20,504 nucleotides of DNA from Sulfurospirillum sp. (GTDB lineage Bacteria > Campylobacterota > Campylobacteria > Campylobacterales > QNZT01), in the NCBI GenBank assembly GCA_003978455.1, contig QNZT01000156.1:1-20504 (forward strand), written 5' to 3'. A program made the position numbers and the translations under genes. Positions 14,056 through 20,504 of the stretch are shown here, piece after piece (the first letter of the stretch is position 1; the number at the start of each line of letters is the position of its first letter). The notes under the pieces are model-generated. The model was not told where the DNA came from. It worked only from the letters and a program-made list of their open reading frames with translations, and made no database searches.

Positions 14056-15210
14056 CTACAGATAATTTTCGACAACCCACTCCGCAAACGGGAAGCTGCT
14101 GGTAAAAGCCGGACTCACGGCGTTGAGAATATGCACGCTTTTACGGTCGCCCTCCACGACGAAGTCCTGTAAAAGTTCGTTGGTTCGGGTGTCGAGCAGC
14201 TGGGCTCTGATACCCGGTCTGCTCCATTGGGTAAATCCACTCTCATCGACTTTGTGAAGCATCTTTGAAGCGAGGGAGATGAAATAGCGTTTGCGGTACT
14301 TTTTCATCTCTTCAAATGCCAGGTTTCGAAATCCGAAACTGTTGGTGAGCATCAGTTTCGCCTCTGTGGTGAGGATATCCGCAAACTCACTGAAACGAAA
14401 ATTTTTCATACCGGCGTAGTTCTCTCTCCAGAACGCGGGTATGGCGGTTGGTCCTATTTTGATTTCATGATCGACGGTGATGGTGTAGTGTACGCCGAGA
14501 AACGGGTTTTTGAGATTGGGAACGGGATAGACGTTGGTATCGAGAAAGCGGTCGTTTTTGGTGTATTTGAGGTAGATGCCCTTAAATGGGAGGATTTTGT
14601 AGTTTTTGGAGAAACCGAAATCTTTGGCGATTTTGTCGGCATAGAGTCCGGCACAGTTGATGATCTTTTTTGCCTGATTTTTGACTGCGGGTGTGTATGG
14701 GGTGTTGAATCTGATCTCTACACCTTTGTCCGTAAGTGTTTTCTGGAGGTGTGTGAGTATCTCTTTGGGATCGACCGTGGCGGTATGGGGAGAGTAGAGC
14801 GCCTCTTTGTGGGTCTTGATGTTGGGGTAGTGTTCATAAAGCGTTTTTGCATCCCAAAGCATCACTTCCACACCGTTTTGGATACCTCTGCGGTAGAGTT
14901 CATGAAGTGTGCGTACCTCTTCGTCATTTTGGGCGATGACAACCTTTTTGCATCTGTTGATTTTGAGGTTGTGCTCTTCGCAGTAGCGTGTGAGCAGGCG
15001 GTTTCCGTCTCTGGTAAATCGTGCTTTGAGGGAGGAGGCGGTGTAGTAAAATCCCGCGTGCAGTACGCCGCTGTTTCTGCCGCTGCTGTGAAAACCGACA
15101 CCGGACTCTTTTTCGATGATGCAGACGGAAGCGTCGGGGAAGTGCTCTTTGATACTTTTTGCGACGGCAAGACCGATGACCCCTGCGCCGATGATCAGAT
15201 AGTCGTACAT
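14056..15210 (-). CDS. lhgO: FAD-dependent L-2-hydroxyglutarate oxidase/dehydrogenase family
   Basis: The protein has 384 residues and is of the DAO-type FAD oxidoreductases. The N-terminal dinucleotide motif is YLIIGAGVIGLAVAKSI (GxGxxG at 8-13), followed by the acidic IIEKE that holds the FAD ribose. HSSGRNSGVLHAGFYY (41-56) is a hallmark of the LhgO/L2HGDH group. KIINCAGLYAD and the late NAVSPAFTSSFPFAEWV complete the family pattern. The likely reaction is oxidation of L-2-hydroxyglutarate to 2-oxoglutarate at the inner membrane face, removing a side product of malate dehydrogenase. Related glycerol-3-phosphate-like substrates cannot be excluded. It starts four bases after the stop of the small membrane protein gene upstream, so they form one operon. 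Confidence 0.9.
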   Translation of the reverse strand: MYDYLIIGAGVIGLAVAKSIKEHFPDASVCIIEKESGVGFHSSGRNSGVLHAGFYYTASSLKARFTRDGNRLLTRYCEEHNLKINRCKKVVIAQNDEEVRTLHELYRRGIQNGVEVMLWDAKTLYEHYPNIKTHKEALYSPHTATVDPKEILTHLQKTLTDKGVEIRFNTPYTPAVKNQAKKIINCAGLYADKIAKDFGFSKNYKILPFKGIYLKYTKNDRFLDTNVYPVPNLKNPFLGVHYTITVDHEIKIGPTAIPAFWRENYAGMKNFRFSEFADILTTEAKLMLTNSFGFRNLAFEEMKKYRKRYFISLASKMLHKVDESGFTQWSRPGIRAQLLDTRTNELLQDFVVEGDRKSVHILNAVSPAFTSSFPFAEWVVENYL

Positions 15211-15214
15211 GAAA

Positions 15215-15625
15215 CTATTTTCCTATGCTCAGATCCCTTCTTGCATTGCTGATGGTGAGTATAAATCCGACGATAACATCGAGTGTCTGTGCTTCAAGCA
15301 AGAGGATATATTCGAAAGTGGGATATCTTCCGGATGCGTAGTATTGCTTGACGGAATAGATTATGAGTGCGATCAGGAAGATAAAAGACATAGTAAAATC
15401 GACCCAGACACCGGAACCTTTGGGTGCAAGAAAAGTCGCTTTGATCAGTTCGTAGGAGAGCGTCGCCATCAGCAGAGCGGCTACAGCAAACAGAAAAACG
15501 TGTTCCCTGTTTCGCGGAGCGATATCCATAGCATGGTACAGCGGGTTGAGCAAACCCCTTTCGTTGAGCAGTATAAATATGATCGCCAGGATATTCAGCG
15601 GTACAAGTTCTTGTAAAAATTTCAA
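15215..15625 (-). CDS. Small four-helix membrane protein of unknown function, TTG start
   Basis: The protein has 136 residues with four hydrophobic segments (about 7-20, 44-60, 76-95 and 105-125) joined by short loops, and a basic end (NARRDLSIGK). The length equals that of E. coli PsiE, but I do not recognise PsiE sequence, so no family is given. The start is TTG at 15625: AAAGGAG lies six to seven bases upstream and no ATG fits, so the non-ATG start is well supported. It is the first gene of a two-gene operon with lhgO (four-base gap), so it might anchor or assist that enzyme or its electron transfer; this is inference only. Confidence 0.8.
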   Translation of the reverse strand: MKFLQELVPLNILAIIFILLNERGLLNPLYHAMDIAPRNREHVFLFAVAALLMATLSYELIKATFLAPKGSGVWVDFTMSFIFLIALIIYSVKQYYASGRYPTFEYILLLEAQTLDVIVGFILTISNARRDLSIGK

Positions 15626-15649
15626 AACGGACTCCTTTGCTTTGAGTAA

Positions 15650-15658
15650 ATTTTATCA
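15650..15658 (-). promoter_or_regulatory. Probable extended -10 promoter of the membrane protein-lhgO operon
   Basis: On the minus strand TGATAAAAT (15658-15650) fits an extended -10 (TGnTAAAAT). It lies about 25 bases before the TTG start and just ahead of the AAAGGAG ribosome site. There is no clear -35. It faces away from the trxA promoter across a shared AT-rich regulatory region. Confidence 0.5.
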
Positions 15659-15684
15659 TAAATATTTAAAAAGAATTGTGTTTA

Positions 15685-15753
15685 AAAGAAAGTTTAACCA
15701 ATATATTTAACTTTCTTTGTGTAAAGTTTATAAAAAAGCTTTCTGTTAACTTT
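15685..15753. promoter_or_regulatory. Alternating AAAGTT/AACTTT motifs between divergent lhgO and trxA operons
   Basis: The hexamer AAAGTT appears at 15689-15694 and 15723-15728 and its complement AACTTT at 15709-15714 and 15748-15753, in alternating orientation. The first pair extends to a 10-bp inverted repeat (AAAGAAAGTT 15685-15694 with AACTTTCTTT 15709-15718). Such spaced dyads can be repressor or activator operators, but the region is A/T-rich and the first repeat could also be a stem in RNA. Confidence 0.4.
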
Positions 15754-15771
15754 AAAATAAGATAAAAATTG

Positions 15772-15825
15772 TATAATACGAGCCTATTAATCTATATTAA
15801 TAATGAAAAATCAGAATTTAGGAGT
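15772..15825 (+). promoter_or_regulatory. Promoter and ribosome site of trxA
   Basis: A perfect TATAAT at 15772-15777 predicts a start near 15784. AGGAGT at 15820-15825 precedes the ATG at 15830. No good -35 is seen at 17 bases; the AACTTT motif at 15748-15753 sits close to that position. Confidence 0.65.
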
Positions 15826-15829
15826 AAAT

Positions 15830-16150
15830 ATGGGAAAATATGTTGAATTAACCAATGAGAATTTCAAAGATACAATCGCCAAAGGCGTTACACTGGTAGA
15901 CTTCTGGGCACCATGGTGCGGACCTTGTCGTATGATCGCACCTGTTATCGAAGAGTTGGCGGAAGATTTTGACGGAAAAGCGACTATCGCGAAAGTCAAT
16001 ACAGACGAAGAGCAGGATATCGCGATTCAGTACGGTATTCGTTCTATTCCTACACTGCTTTTCTTCAAAGATGGTGAACTGGTAGACCAGATGGTAGGCG
16101 CAGCAGGTAAACAAGTACTTGCAGACAAACTTGATTCTTTACTTTCGTAA
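15830..16150 (+). CDS. trxA: Thioredoxin
   Basis: The 106-residue protein has the normal thioredoxin length. The active site is FWAPWCGPC (Cys30 and Cys33). The cis-proline loop is RSIPTLLFF (Pro74), and the buried DFW of the second strand is present. It reduces protein disulfides in the cytoplasm and is recycled by the reductase encoded at 16712-17638. The ATG at 15830 was chosen because AGGAGT lies five bases upstream and MGKYVELTNENF is family-like. An in-frame ATG at 15803 would add nine residues before that ribosome site. It has its own promoter and a strong terminator, so it can be expressed apart from trxB. Confidence 0.97.
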   Translation: MGKYVELTNENFKDTIAKGVTLVDFWAPWCGPCRMIAPVIEELAEDFDGKATIAKVNTDEEQDIAIQYGIRSIPTLLFFKDGELVDQMVGAAGKQVLADKLDSLLS

Positions 16151-16206
16151 ATAAAACAGAGGCAATGCACACTTAATCTATGTATTGTCCGCTACAAATA
16201 ACCAAA

Positions 16207-16244
16207 GCCGGAGTAGTTCATGAACTACTCCGGCGACTCTTTTT
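16207..16244 (+). terminator. Rho-independent terminator after trxA
   Basis: A perfect 28-base palindrome (two 14-base arms, left arm GCCGGAGTAGTTCA) at 16207-16234 is followed by CTCTTTTT ending at 16244. The T run ends only three bases before the ATG of the next gene, so that gene must be reached by read-through or by a start within the hairpin. Confidence 0.9.
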
Positions 16245-16247
16245 AAA

Positions 16248-16700
16248 ATGAAAAAACGCAAAAGGGGAAGCCCCTTCTCTCTGACATATGTTTTCGCCTC
16301 TTTTTTCGGCGCATTGATGGTCGCGGGTGCGTTTGCCTACTATAACTACAAATTTTCAGAGTATAAGTTTTTCGACTTCAGTGAACATACATTTTATATG
16401 CAGAACGATATCTTTGTGCCGAAGTCGGAAAAATACACGGTGCTGGTCTACAGCTCCAATATGCAAAACAGTAAAGATATTTCCCAAAAACTGGTAAAAG
16501 AGAACCCCATACTTGCAATTGATCTCTATCAAAAGAGATTTAAAGGTGAAGATAGTATTATTCCTGTAACCAGCGGGATGAACACACTTTTGCAGTTTAT
16601 ACAACGTTTCAATATATATAAAATTCCCTGTGCTTTTGAGATCAAACGTTTCAGAGGTACACAGTACAAACAAAACAGTCACATCGAAGTGATAGAGTAA
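16248..16700 (+). CDS. Membrane-anchored protein, possible cysteine-poor thioredoxin-like fold
   Basis: The protein has 150 residues. A basic N-terminus (MKKRKRGSPF) is followed by one membrane helix (about 12-32, YVFASFFGALMVAGAFAYY), so about 115 residues face the periplasm. These show a strand-helix-strand order (YTVLVYSSNM, SKDISQKLVKENP, ILAIDLY), then a helix (TLLQFIQRFNI), then YKIPCAFEIKRF, where Ile-Pro before a strand recalls the thioredoxin cis-proline. There is no CxxC; the single cysteine lies just after that proline. The family is not recognised. It sits between trxA and trxB (11-base gap to trxB). There is no ribosome site: the ATG comes three bases after the T run of a terminator. 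Start alternatives are few and the lysine/arginine-rich start fits a membrane anchor. Confidence 0.75.
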   Translation: MKKRKRGSPFSLTYVFASFFGALMVAGAFAYYNYKFSEYKFFDFSEHTFYMQNDIFVPKSEKYTVLVYSSNMQNSKDISQKLVKENPILAIDLYQKRFKGEDSIIPVTSGMNTLLQFIQRFNIYKIPCAFEIKRFRGTQYKQNSHIEVIE

Positions 16701-16711
16701 GAGGAGAAGAT

Positions 16712-17638
16712 ATGCTTGATCTGGCGATTATCGGCGGCGGACCTGCGGGACTGACAGCAGGACTTTATGCGACAAGAGGCGGCTTGAAAGATGTCGTCAT
16801 GTATGAGAAGGGTATGCCCGGCGGGCAGATCACCCAGAGCAGTGAGATCGAAAACTATCCCGGTATCAAAGAGGTGGTGACCGGTATGGAGCTGATGGAG
16901 CCCTGGCCGGAACAGTGTATGCGTTTTGGTCTCAAACATGAGATGGCAGAAGTGATCCGTGTCTCCAGAGCGGGAGATGGCTTTAAAGTACTGCTTGCCG
17001 GCGGAGAAGAGGCGGAAGCGAAGTATGTCATCGTTTGTACGGGAAGTACACCCAAACGTGCCGGTATCAAAGGTGAAGATGAGTTTTACGGCAGAGGGGT
17101 CAGCAACTGCGCGACCTGTGACGGATTTTTCTATAAAGATAAAGAGGTGGTCGTACTCGGCGGCGGCGATACGGCACTAGAAGAGGCGCTCTACCTTGCA
17201 AATATCTGTTCCAAAGTCTATCTGGTACATCGTCGTGATACTTTCAGAGCAGCGCCCAATACTGTAGAGAAAGTGAAAAACAACCCAAAAATAGAACTGG
17301 TACTCAACAGCAATGTCAAAGAGATCTACGGAGACGCTTCTGGTGTCAAGGGTGTGCTGATCGAGGACAACGAGGGGCACGTGAGAGATCTGAAAGTGCC
17401 GGGTATCTTTATCTTTGTCGGGATGAATGTCAACAACGATGTTCTGAAACAGGAGGATGGATCCTTTTTGTGCGATGTCAACGAGTGGGGAGAGGTGATC
17501 GTCGATCTCTCTATGCGTACCTCTGTAGAGGGACTTTTCGCGGCGGGTGACATCCGTATCGAAGCACCCAAACAGGTAGTATGTGCGGCAGGTGACGGGG
17601 CGACGGCTGCGTTGCAGGTTGTGGCAAAGTCACACTAA
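16712..17638 (+). CDS. trxB: Thioredoxin reductase (NADPH)
   Basis: The protein has 308 residues and is a low-molecular-weight thioredoxin reductase. The FAD motif is AIIGGGPAGLTAGLYA (5-20) and the redox disulfide is CATC (Cys133, Cys136). The NADPH domain has VVLGGGDTALEEA and HRRDTFRA (173-180), whose arginines select NADPH. The final FAD motif is LFAAGDIR. It passes electrons from NADPH to thioredoxin. GAGGAGA precedes the ATG. It follows the membrane-anchored gene by 11 bases and is 31 bases from dapB, so it probably belongs to a transcript with both. One member of the GGGDTA motif and all catalytic residues are intact, so I expect an active enzyme. Confidence 0.96.
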   Translation: MLDLAIIGGGPAGLTAGLYATRGGLKDVVMYEKGMPGGQITQSSEIENYPGIKEVVTGMELMEPWPEQCMRFGLKHEMAEVIRVSRAGDGFKVLLAGGEEAEAKYVIVCTGSTPKRAGIKGEDEFYGRGVSNCATCDGFFYKDKEVVVLGGGDTALEEALYLANICSKVYLVHRRDTFRAAPNTVEKVKNNPKIELVLNSNVKEIYGDASGVKGVLIEDNEGHVRDLKVPGIFIFVGMNVNNDVLKQEDGSFLCDVNEWGEVIVDLSMRTSVEGLFAAGDIRIEAPKQVVCAAGDGATAALQVVAKSH

Positions 17639-17669
17639 AGAGAAAAAACAACAAGGAAGAGATGCAAAT

Positions 17670-18440
17670 ATGATAAATGTCGGAATTCACGGATCAACAG
17701 GCAGAGTAGGGGAACTCCTCGTCAAAAATCTTAAAGGCGACAAGCTTGCCAAAGCGGCGACACTCCATGCCATCGAAGAATTTAACTATACAGTGGACAA
17801 AGATGCTCTGGTGACAAACGATACCAAAACACTGCTGGAAAACAGCGATGTGGTGATCGACTTCACTTTGCCGGACGGTACGGAGAAACTGCTGGAAACG
17901 GCGATCGCCGGGTATCCGACACCGCTGGTTATCGGAACGACGGGATTGAGCAAGCACCAGCTCAACCTCATGAAAGATGCTGCACAGTATATGCCGATCC
18001 TCTATGCGACCAATATGTCGCTCGGTGTGGCGATTCTCAACAAACTGGCGTTTCTGGCAAGTGAGGCGTTGAGTGATTTCGATGCGGAAATCGTCGAGAT
18101 GCACCACCGTCACAAAAAAGATGCCCCAAGCGGTACGGCACTGACGCTGGCGGAGCATGTCGCCGCGGCGCGCGGGCTGGAACTGGATAAAGTTCGTGTC
18201 AGCGGTCGTGACGGAAATATCGGGGAGCGTACCAAAGATGAAATCGCGGTGATGGCACTTCGCGGCGGGGATATTGTCGGTCGCCATACGGTTGGATTTT
18301 ACAATGACGGTGAGTTTATAGAACTCAACCATACAGCGACCAGCCGTGATACATTTGCCAAAGGTGCGATCAAAGCGGCGAAGTGGCTGGTAAAGCAACC
18401 AAACGGTCTTTACACTATTACAGATTGTCTCGGGATCTAG
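17670..18440 (+). CDS. dapB: 4-hydroxy-tetrahydrodipicolinate reductase
   Basis: DapB reduces 4-hydroxy-tetrahydrodipicolinate on the way to diaminopimelate and lysine. The 256-residue protein has the nucleotide-binding start INVGIHGSTGRVGELL (GxxGR at 8-12). It has VVIDFTLPDGT and GTTGLS, and the catalytic/substrate region MHHRHKKDAPSGTAL (144-158) with the usual His and Lys residues. It ends in GLYTITDCLGI. The ATG at 17670 was chosen because AAGGAAGAG lies upstream and the protein then begins as the family does. An in-frame start at 17583 lies inside trxB and adds 29 foreign residues. It is 15 bases from purF. Confidence 0.96.
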   Translation: MINVGIHGSTGRVGELLVKNLKGDKLAKAATLHAIEEFNYTVDKDALVTNDTKTLLENSDVVIDFTLPDGTEKLLETAIAGYPTPLVIGTTGLSKHQLNLMKDAAQYMPILYATNMSLGVAILNKLAFLASEALSDFDAEIVEMHHRHKKDAPSGTALTLAEHVAAARGLELDKVRVSGRDGNIGERTKDEIAVMALRGGDIVGRHTVGFYNDGEFIELNHTATSRDTFAKGAIKAAKWLVKQPNGLYTITDCLGI

Positions 18441-18455
18441 GGGAGCGTAAAATAT

Positions 18456-19793
18456 ATGTGTGCAGTAGTCGGGGTTTTTAACGTTAAAAATGCTTCCAAA
18501 GTGGCCTATTATGCATTGTTTGCGATGCAGCACAGGGGACAGGAAGCGACAGGGATCAGTTCCAGCGACGGAAAACGTATCTATACCAGAAAACGCAGGG
18601 GACTGGTGACAGATGTATTTGGAGATGAAGATACTTTTGACTATCTGAAAGGTTCCAAAGCGATCGGACATAACCGCTACTCCACCGCAGGGAGCGACTC
18701 TATCGCAGATGCACAGCCGATCGCGGCAAAGTACCTTCTGGGAGAGATCGCGATCGCCCATAACGGCAACCTTGTCAATAAGCTGGAAGTACGGGAAAAA
18801 TTGATCCAGGAGGGGGCGATTTTCCAGTCCTATATGGATACGGAAAATATCATCCATCTGATCGCCAGAAGCCAGAAAGACAACCTTCAGGATCGTATCG
18901 TCGAAGCGCTCGATCAGATCAAAGGTGCTTACTGTCTGGTGATTCAGAGCCGCACGAAGATGTATGCGATCCGTGACAGACACGGCGTGCGACCGCTGGC
19001 ATTGGGTGAGTTTGAAAACGGTGGCTATATCGTAGCGAGTGAGACGTGTGCGTTTGAACTGGTAGGCGCGAAGTTCGTCCGTGAAGTGAAACCGGGTGAG
19101 ATGCTGGTTTTTGAAAAGGGGCAGGAGCCTAAATCTATACAGCTCTATGACCCCGATCCGAGACCATGCGCGTTCGAGTATATCTACTTTGCCAGACCGG
19201 ATAGTGTGATAGACGGGAAAAACGTTTATGAAAAGCGTGTCGAAATGGGACGCAGACTGGCACGTGAAAATCCGGTCGATGCGGATATCGTACTGCCGGT
19301 ACCTGATAGCGGGGTTGCCGCGGCACTGGGCTATGCCGAAGAGAGCGGTATCCGTTTTGAAAATGCGATCGTGCGAAACCACTATGTCGGTCGTACCTTT
19401 ATAGAGCCGATACAGGAGATGCGTGACTTGAAAGTGCGGCTGAAACTCTCTCCCATCAAATCGATCATCGAAGGTAAAAAAGTTGTGATTATCGATGATT
19501 CACTCGTGCGGGGAACCACTTCCCGACAGATCGTCAAGATGCTGAAAGAAGCGGGTGCCAAAGAGGTGCATTTCAAACTTGCATCACCGCAGATCAAACA
19601 CCCCTGCAAATACGGGATCGATACACCGAGTTACGAAGAGTTGATCTCTGCAAACATGAGTGATGAAGAGATCAGGGCGTATATAGGAGCGGACAGCCTC
19701 TCGTTCCTCTCTCTGGACGGATTACTCGACAGCCTGGGAAGGGAGACGAAATATTCACTCGTGAGCTTTGACGGACAATATTTCATAAAGTAG
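18456..19793 (+). CDS. purF: Amidophosphoribosyltransferase
   Basis: PurF makes phosphoribosylamine from PRPP and glutamine, the first step of purine synthesis. The 445-residue protein begins MCAVVGVF, so Cys2 becomes the N-terminal glutaminase nucleophile after loss of Met without a propeptide. GHNRYSTAG, AHNGNL and AIRDRHGVRPL belong to the glutaminase domain. The PRPP motif VVIIDDSLVRGTTS is at 343-356. Of the four cysteines that bind an Fe-S cluster in the Bacillus enzyme, two remain (PRPCAFEY at Cys238 and KHPCKYGIDT at Cys383). The C-terminal pair is absent: the end reads YSLVSFDGQYF. GGGAGC precedes the ATG. The gene after it starts three bases beyond the stop. Confidence 0.96.
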   Translation: MCAVVGVFNVKNASKVAYYALFAMQHRGQEATGISSSDGKRIYTRKRRGLVTDVFGDEDTFDYLKGSKAIGHNRYSTAGSDSIADAQPIAAKYLLGEIAIAHNGNLVNKLEVREKLIQEGAIFQSYMDTENIIHLIARSQKDNLQDRIVEALDQIKGAYCLVIQSRTKMYAIRDRHGVRPLALGEFENGGYIVASETCAFELVGAKFVREVKPGEMLVFEKGQEPKSIQLYDPDPRPCAFEYIYFARPDSVIDGKNVYEKRVEMGRRLARENPVDADIVLPVPDSGVAAALGYAEESGIRFENAIVRNHYVGRTFIEPIQEMRDLKVRLKLSPIKSIIEGKKVVIIDDSLVRGTTSRQIVKMLKEAGAKEVHFKLASPQIKHPCKYGIDTPSYEELISANMSDEEIRAYIGADSLSFLSLDGLLDSLGRETKYSLVSFDGQYFIK

Positions 19794-19796
19794 TTC

Positions 19797-20504
19797 ATGA
19801 GAGAAATTTTAACAGCTGGGCGCTACTTTCGCAAAAAATTTGGATGCAATGTCTATAAAACACCCATCTCGGTACTGGGTTTTACCTGCCCCAATATCGA
19901 CGGCAAGGTAGCCAAAGGCGGATGCACGTTTTGTGAAAATGAATCTTTCAGCCCCAATCTGGCGCAAAAAACATCCAAAAAGTTCTATCTGAGCCCGGAA
20001 TCGGTCGAAAATCCGCTGCTGGAGCGCCAGCTGGAACAGGTACGCAGCCAGTATAAATACACCAAAAACCGGCTTGCCAAAAAGTTTGGTGCCAAAAAAT
20101 TTATCGCCTATTTTCAATCTTTTACCAACACCTATGCGCCGCTGGATACCCTCAAAGCGCTCTATGAAGAGGCACTGGCGCAGGAGGATTGTATCGGGCT
20201 CAGTATCGGAACCCGCACAGACAGCGTGAACGATGAAGTGCTGGCGTATCTCAAAGAGCTTGCAAAAGATCATGAAGTATGGGTTGAGTACGGCATACAG
20301 AGTGTCTATGACGAGACACTCAAAGCGATCAACCGCGGGCACAGTGTCGCCAATATCAAAGAGTGGATCTTGCGCACCAAAGCGTATGGACTCAATGTCT
20401 GCGGACACCTGATCTTCGGACTTCCCGGTGAAACACAGGAGATGATGCTCGACAGTGTCACTGCATCGATCGAGTGGAAAGTGGACTCACTCAAGATTCA
20501 TCCC
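19797..20504 (+). CDS. Radical SAM protein of the TIGR01212/YhcC family, 3'-truncated by window edge
   Basis: The frame from ATG 19797 is open to the last base (236 codons), so the C-terminus lies outside. It starts MREILTAGRYFRKKFG, then TCPNIDGKVAKGGCTFC with Cys31, Cys43 and Cys46 in CX11CX2C spacing. This is the [4Fe-4S]-binding pattern of the YhcC group, related to the Elp3 type. YFQSFTNTYAP, GLSIGTRTD, WVEYGIQSVYDETL, INRGH and HLIFGLPGET are all family motifs. By family it is a cytoplasmic radical SAM enzyme of unproven function; a role in tRNA or cofactor modification has been suggested for relatives. It starts three bases after purF with no clear ribosome site, so it probably relies on coupling to purF translation. 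Confidence 0.93.
   Translation, partial: MREILTAGRYFRKKFGCNVYKTPISVLGFTCPNIDGKVAKGGCTFCENESFSPNLAQKTSKKFYLSPESVENPLLERQLEQVRSQYKYTKNRLAKKFGAKKFIAYFQSFTNTYAPLDTLKALYEEALAQEDCIGLSIGTRTDSVNDEVLAYLKELAKDHEVWVEYGIQSVYDETLKAINRGHSVANIKEWILRTKAYGLNVCGHLIFGLPGETQEMMLDSVTASIEWKVDSLKIHP

Noticed and set aside
14467..15252. 261-codon open frame on the plus strand opposite lhgO
   Set aside because: Antisense to a strongly supported FAD oxidase; its Val/Phe/Gly-rich composition is what reversed codons give.
17694..19382. 562-codon open frame on the minus strand opposite dapB and purF
   Set aside because: It is fully antisense to two certain genes and crosses their boundary. Its protein is low-complexity in style with no motif, and there is no ribosome site or promoter. 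It reflects codon bias of the real genes.

Overview
The window reads as chromosome of a Campylobacterota bacterium, probably a free-living Sulfurimonas/Sulfurovum-like sulfur oxidiser. This is inferred from protein style, from the order trxA - small membrane protein - trxB - dapB - purF - YhcC-type radical SAM gene, and from AT-rich intergenic regions with -10-dominated promoters. No tRNA, rRNA, CRISPR array, insertion sequence or prophage gene was seen. Coding density is high and no gene-free stretch exceeds 300 bases.

Layout. (1) 3-1183, plus strand: the end of a cobalamin nucleotide-loop operon, cobU (cut by the window edge) and cobS, closed by a strong terminator. (2) 1235-2293, minus strand: three small envelope genes, a beta-barrel-like outer membrane protein followed by two small lipoproteins. 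(3) 2484-3803, plus strand: a stress/osmotic group made of a GlsB/YeaQ-type membrane protein, an uncharacterised soluble protein, and MscL with a C-terminal zinc ribbon. (4) 3986-6276, minus strand: an OmpA-family protein whose stop overlaps the start of a lipoprotein with a formylglycine-generating-enzyme-like fold. (5) 6449-8524, plus strand: a secreted patatin-like phospholipase that appears to have a leaderless mRNA. (6) 8527-8645: a structured, repeat-like intergenic element. (7) 8709-12785, plus strand: three overlapping genes, ovoA, an ovoB-like PLP C-S lyase and a Tnr3-type Nudix hydrolase. The first two would make 5-thiohistidine/ovothiol, a redox-active thiol. (8) 12855-14033, plus strand: a second OmpA-family protein, paralogous to the one in (4). 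(9) 14056-15625, minus strand: a small membrane protein (TTG start) and an LhgO-type FAD oxidase. (10) 15830 to the window end, plus strand: thioredoxin, a possible cysteine-less thioredoxin-fold membrane protein, thioredoxin reductase, dapB, purF and a radical SAM protein cut by the right edge.

Functional picture. Two themes recur. One is thiol/redox defence: ovothiol synthesis, thioredoxin and its reductase, and a Nudix family known to remove damaged thiamin diphosphates. The other is envelope maintenance: two OmpA proteins, four lipoprotein or barrel genes, MscL, GlsB and a patatin. The patatin-to-Nudix block (6449-12785) is visibly more GC-rich than the envelope genes at 1235-6276. That could reflect expression class or ancestry; nothing at its edges proves transfer. 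The most notable points are the compact ovoA-ovoB-Nudix operon, the unexplained protein between trxA and trxB, and the structured element at 8527-8645.
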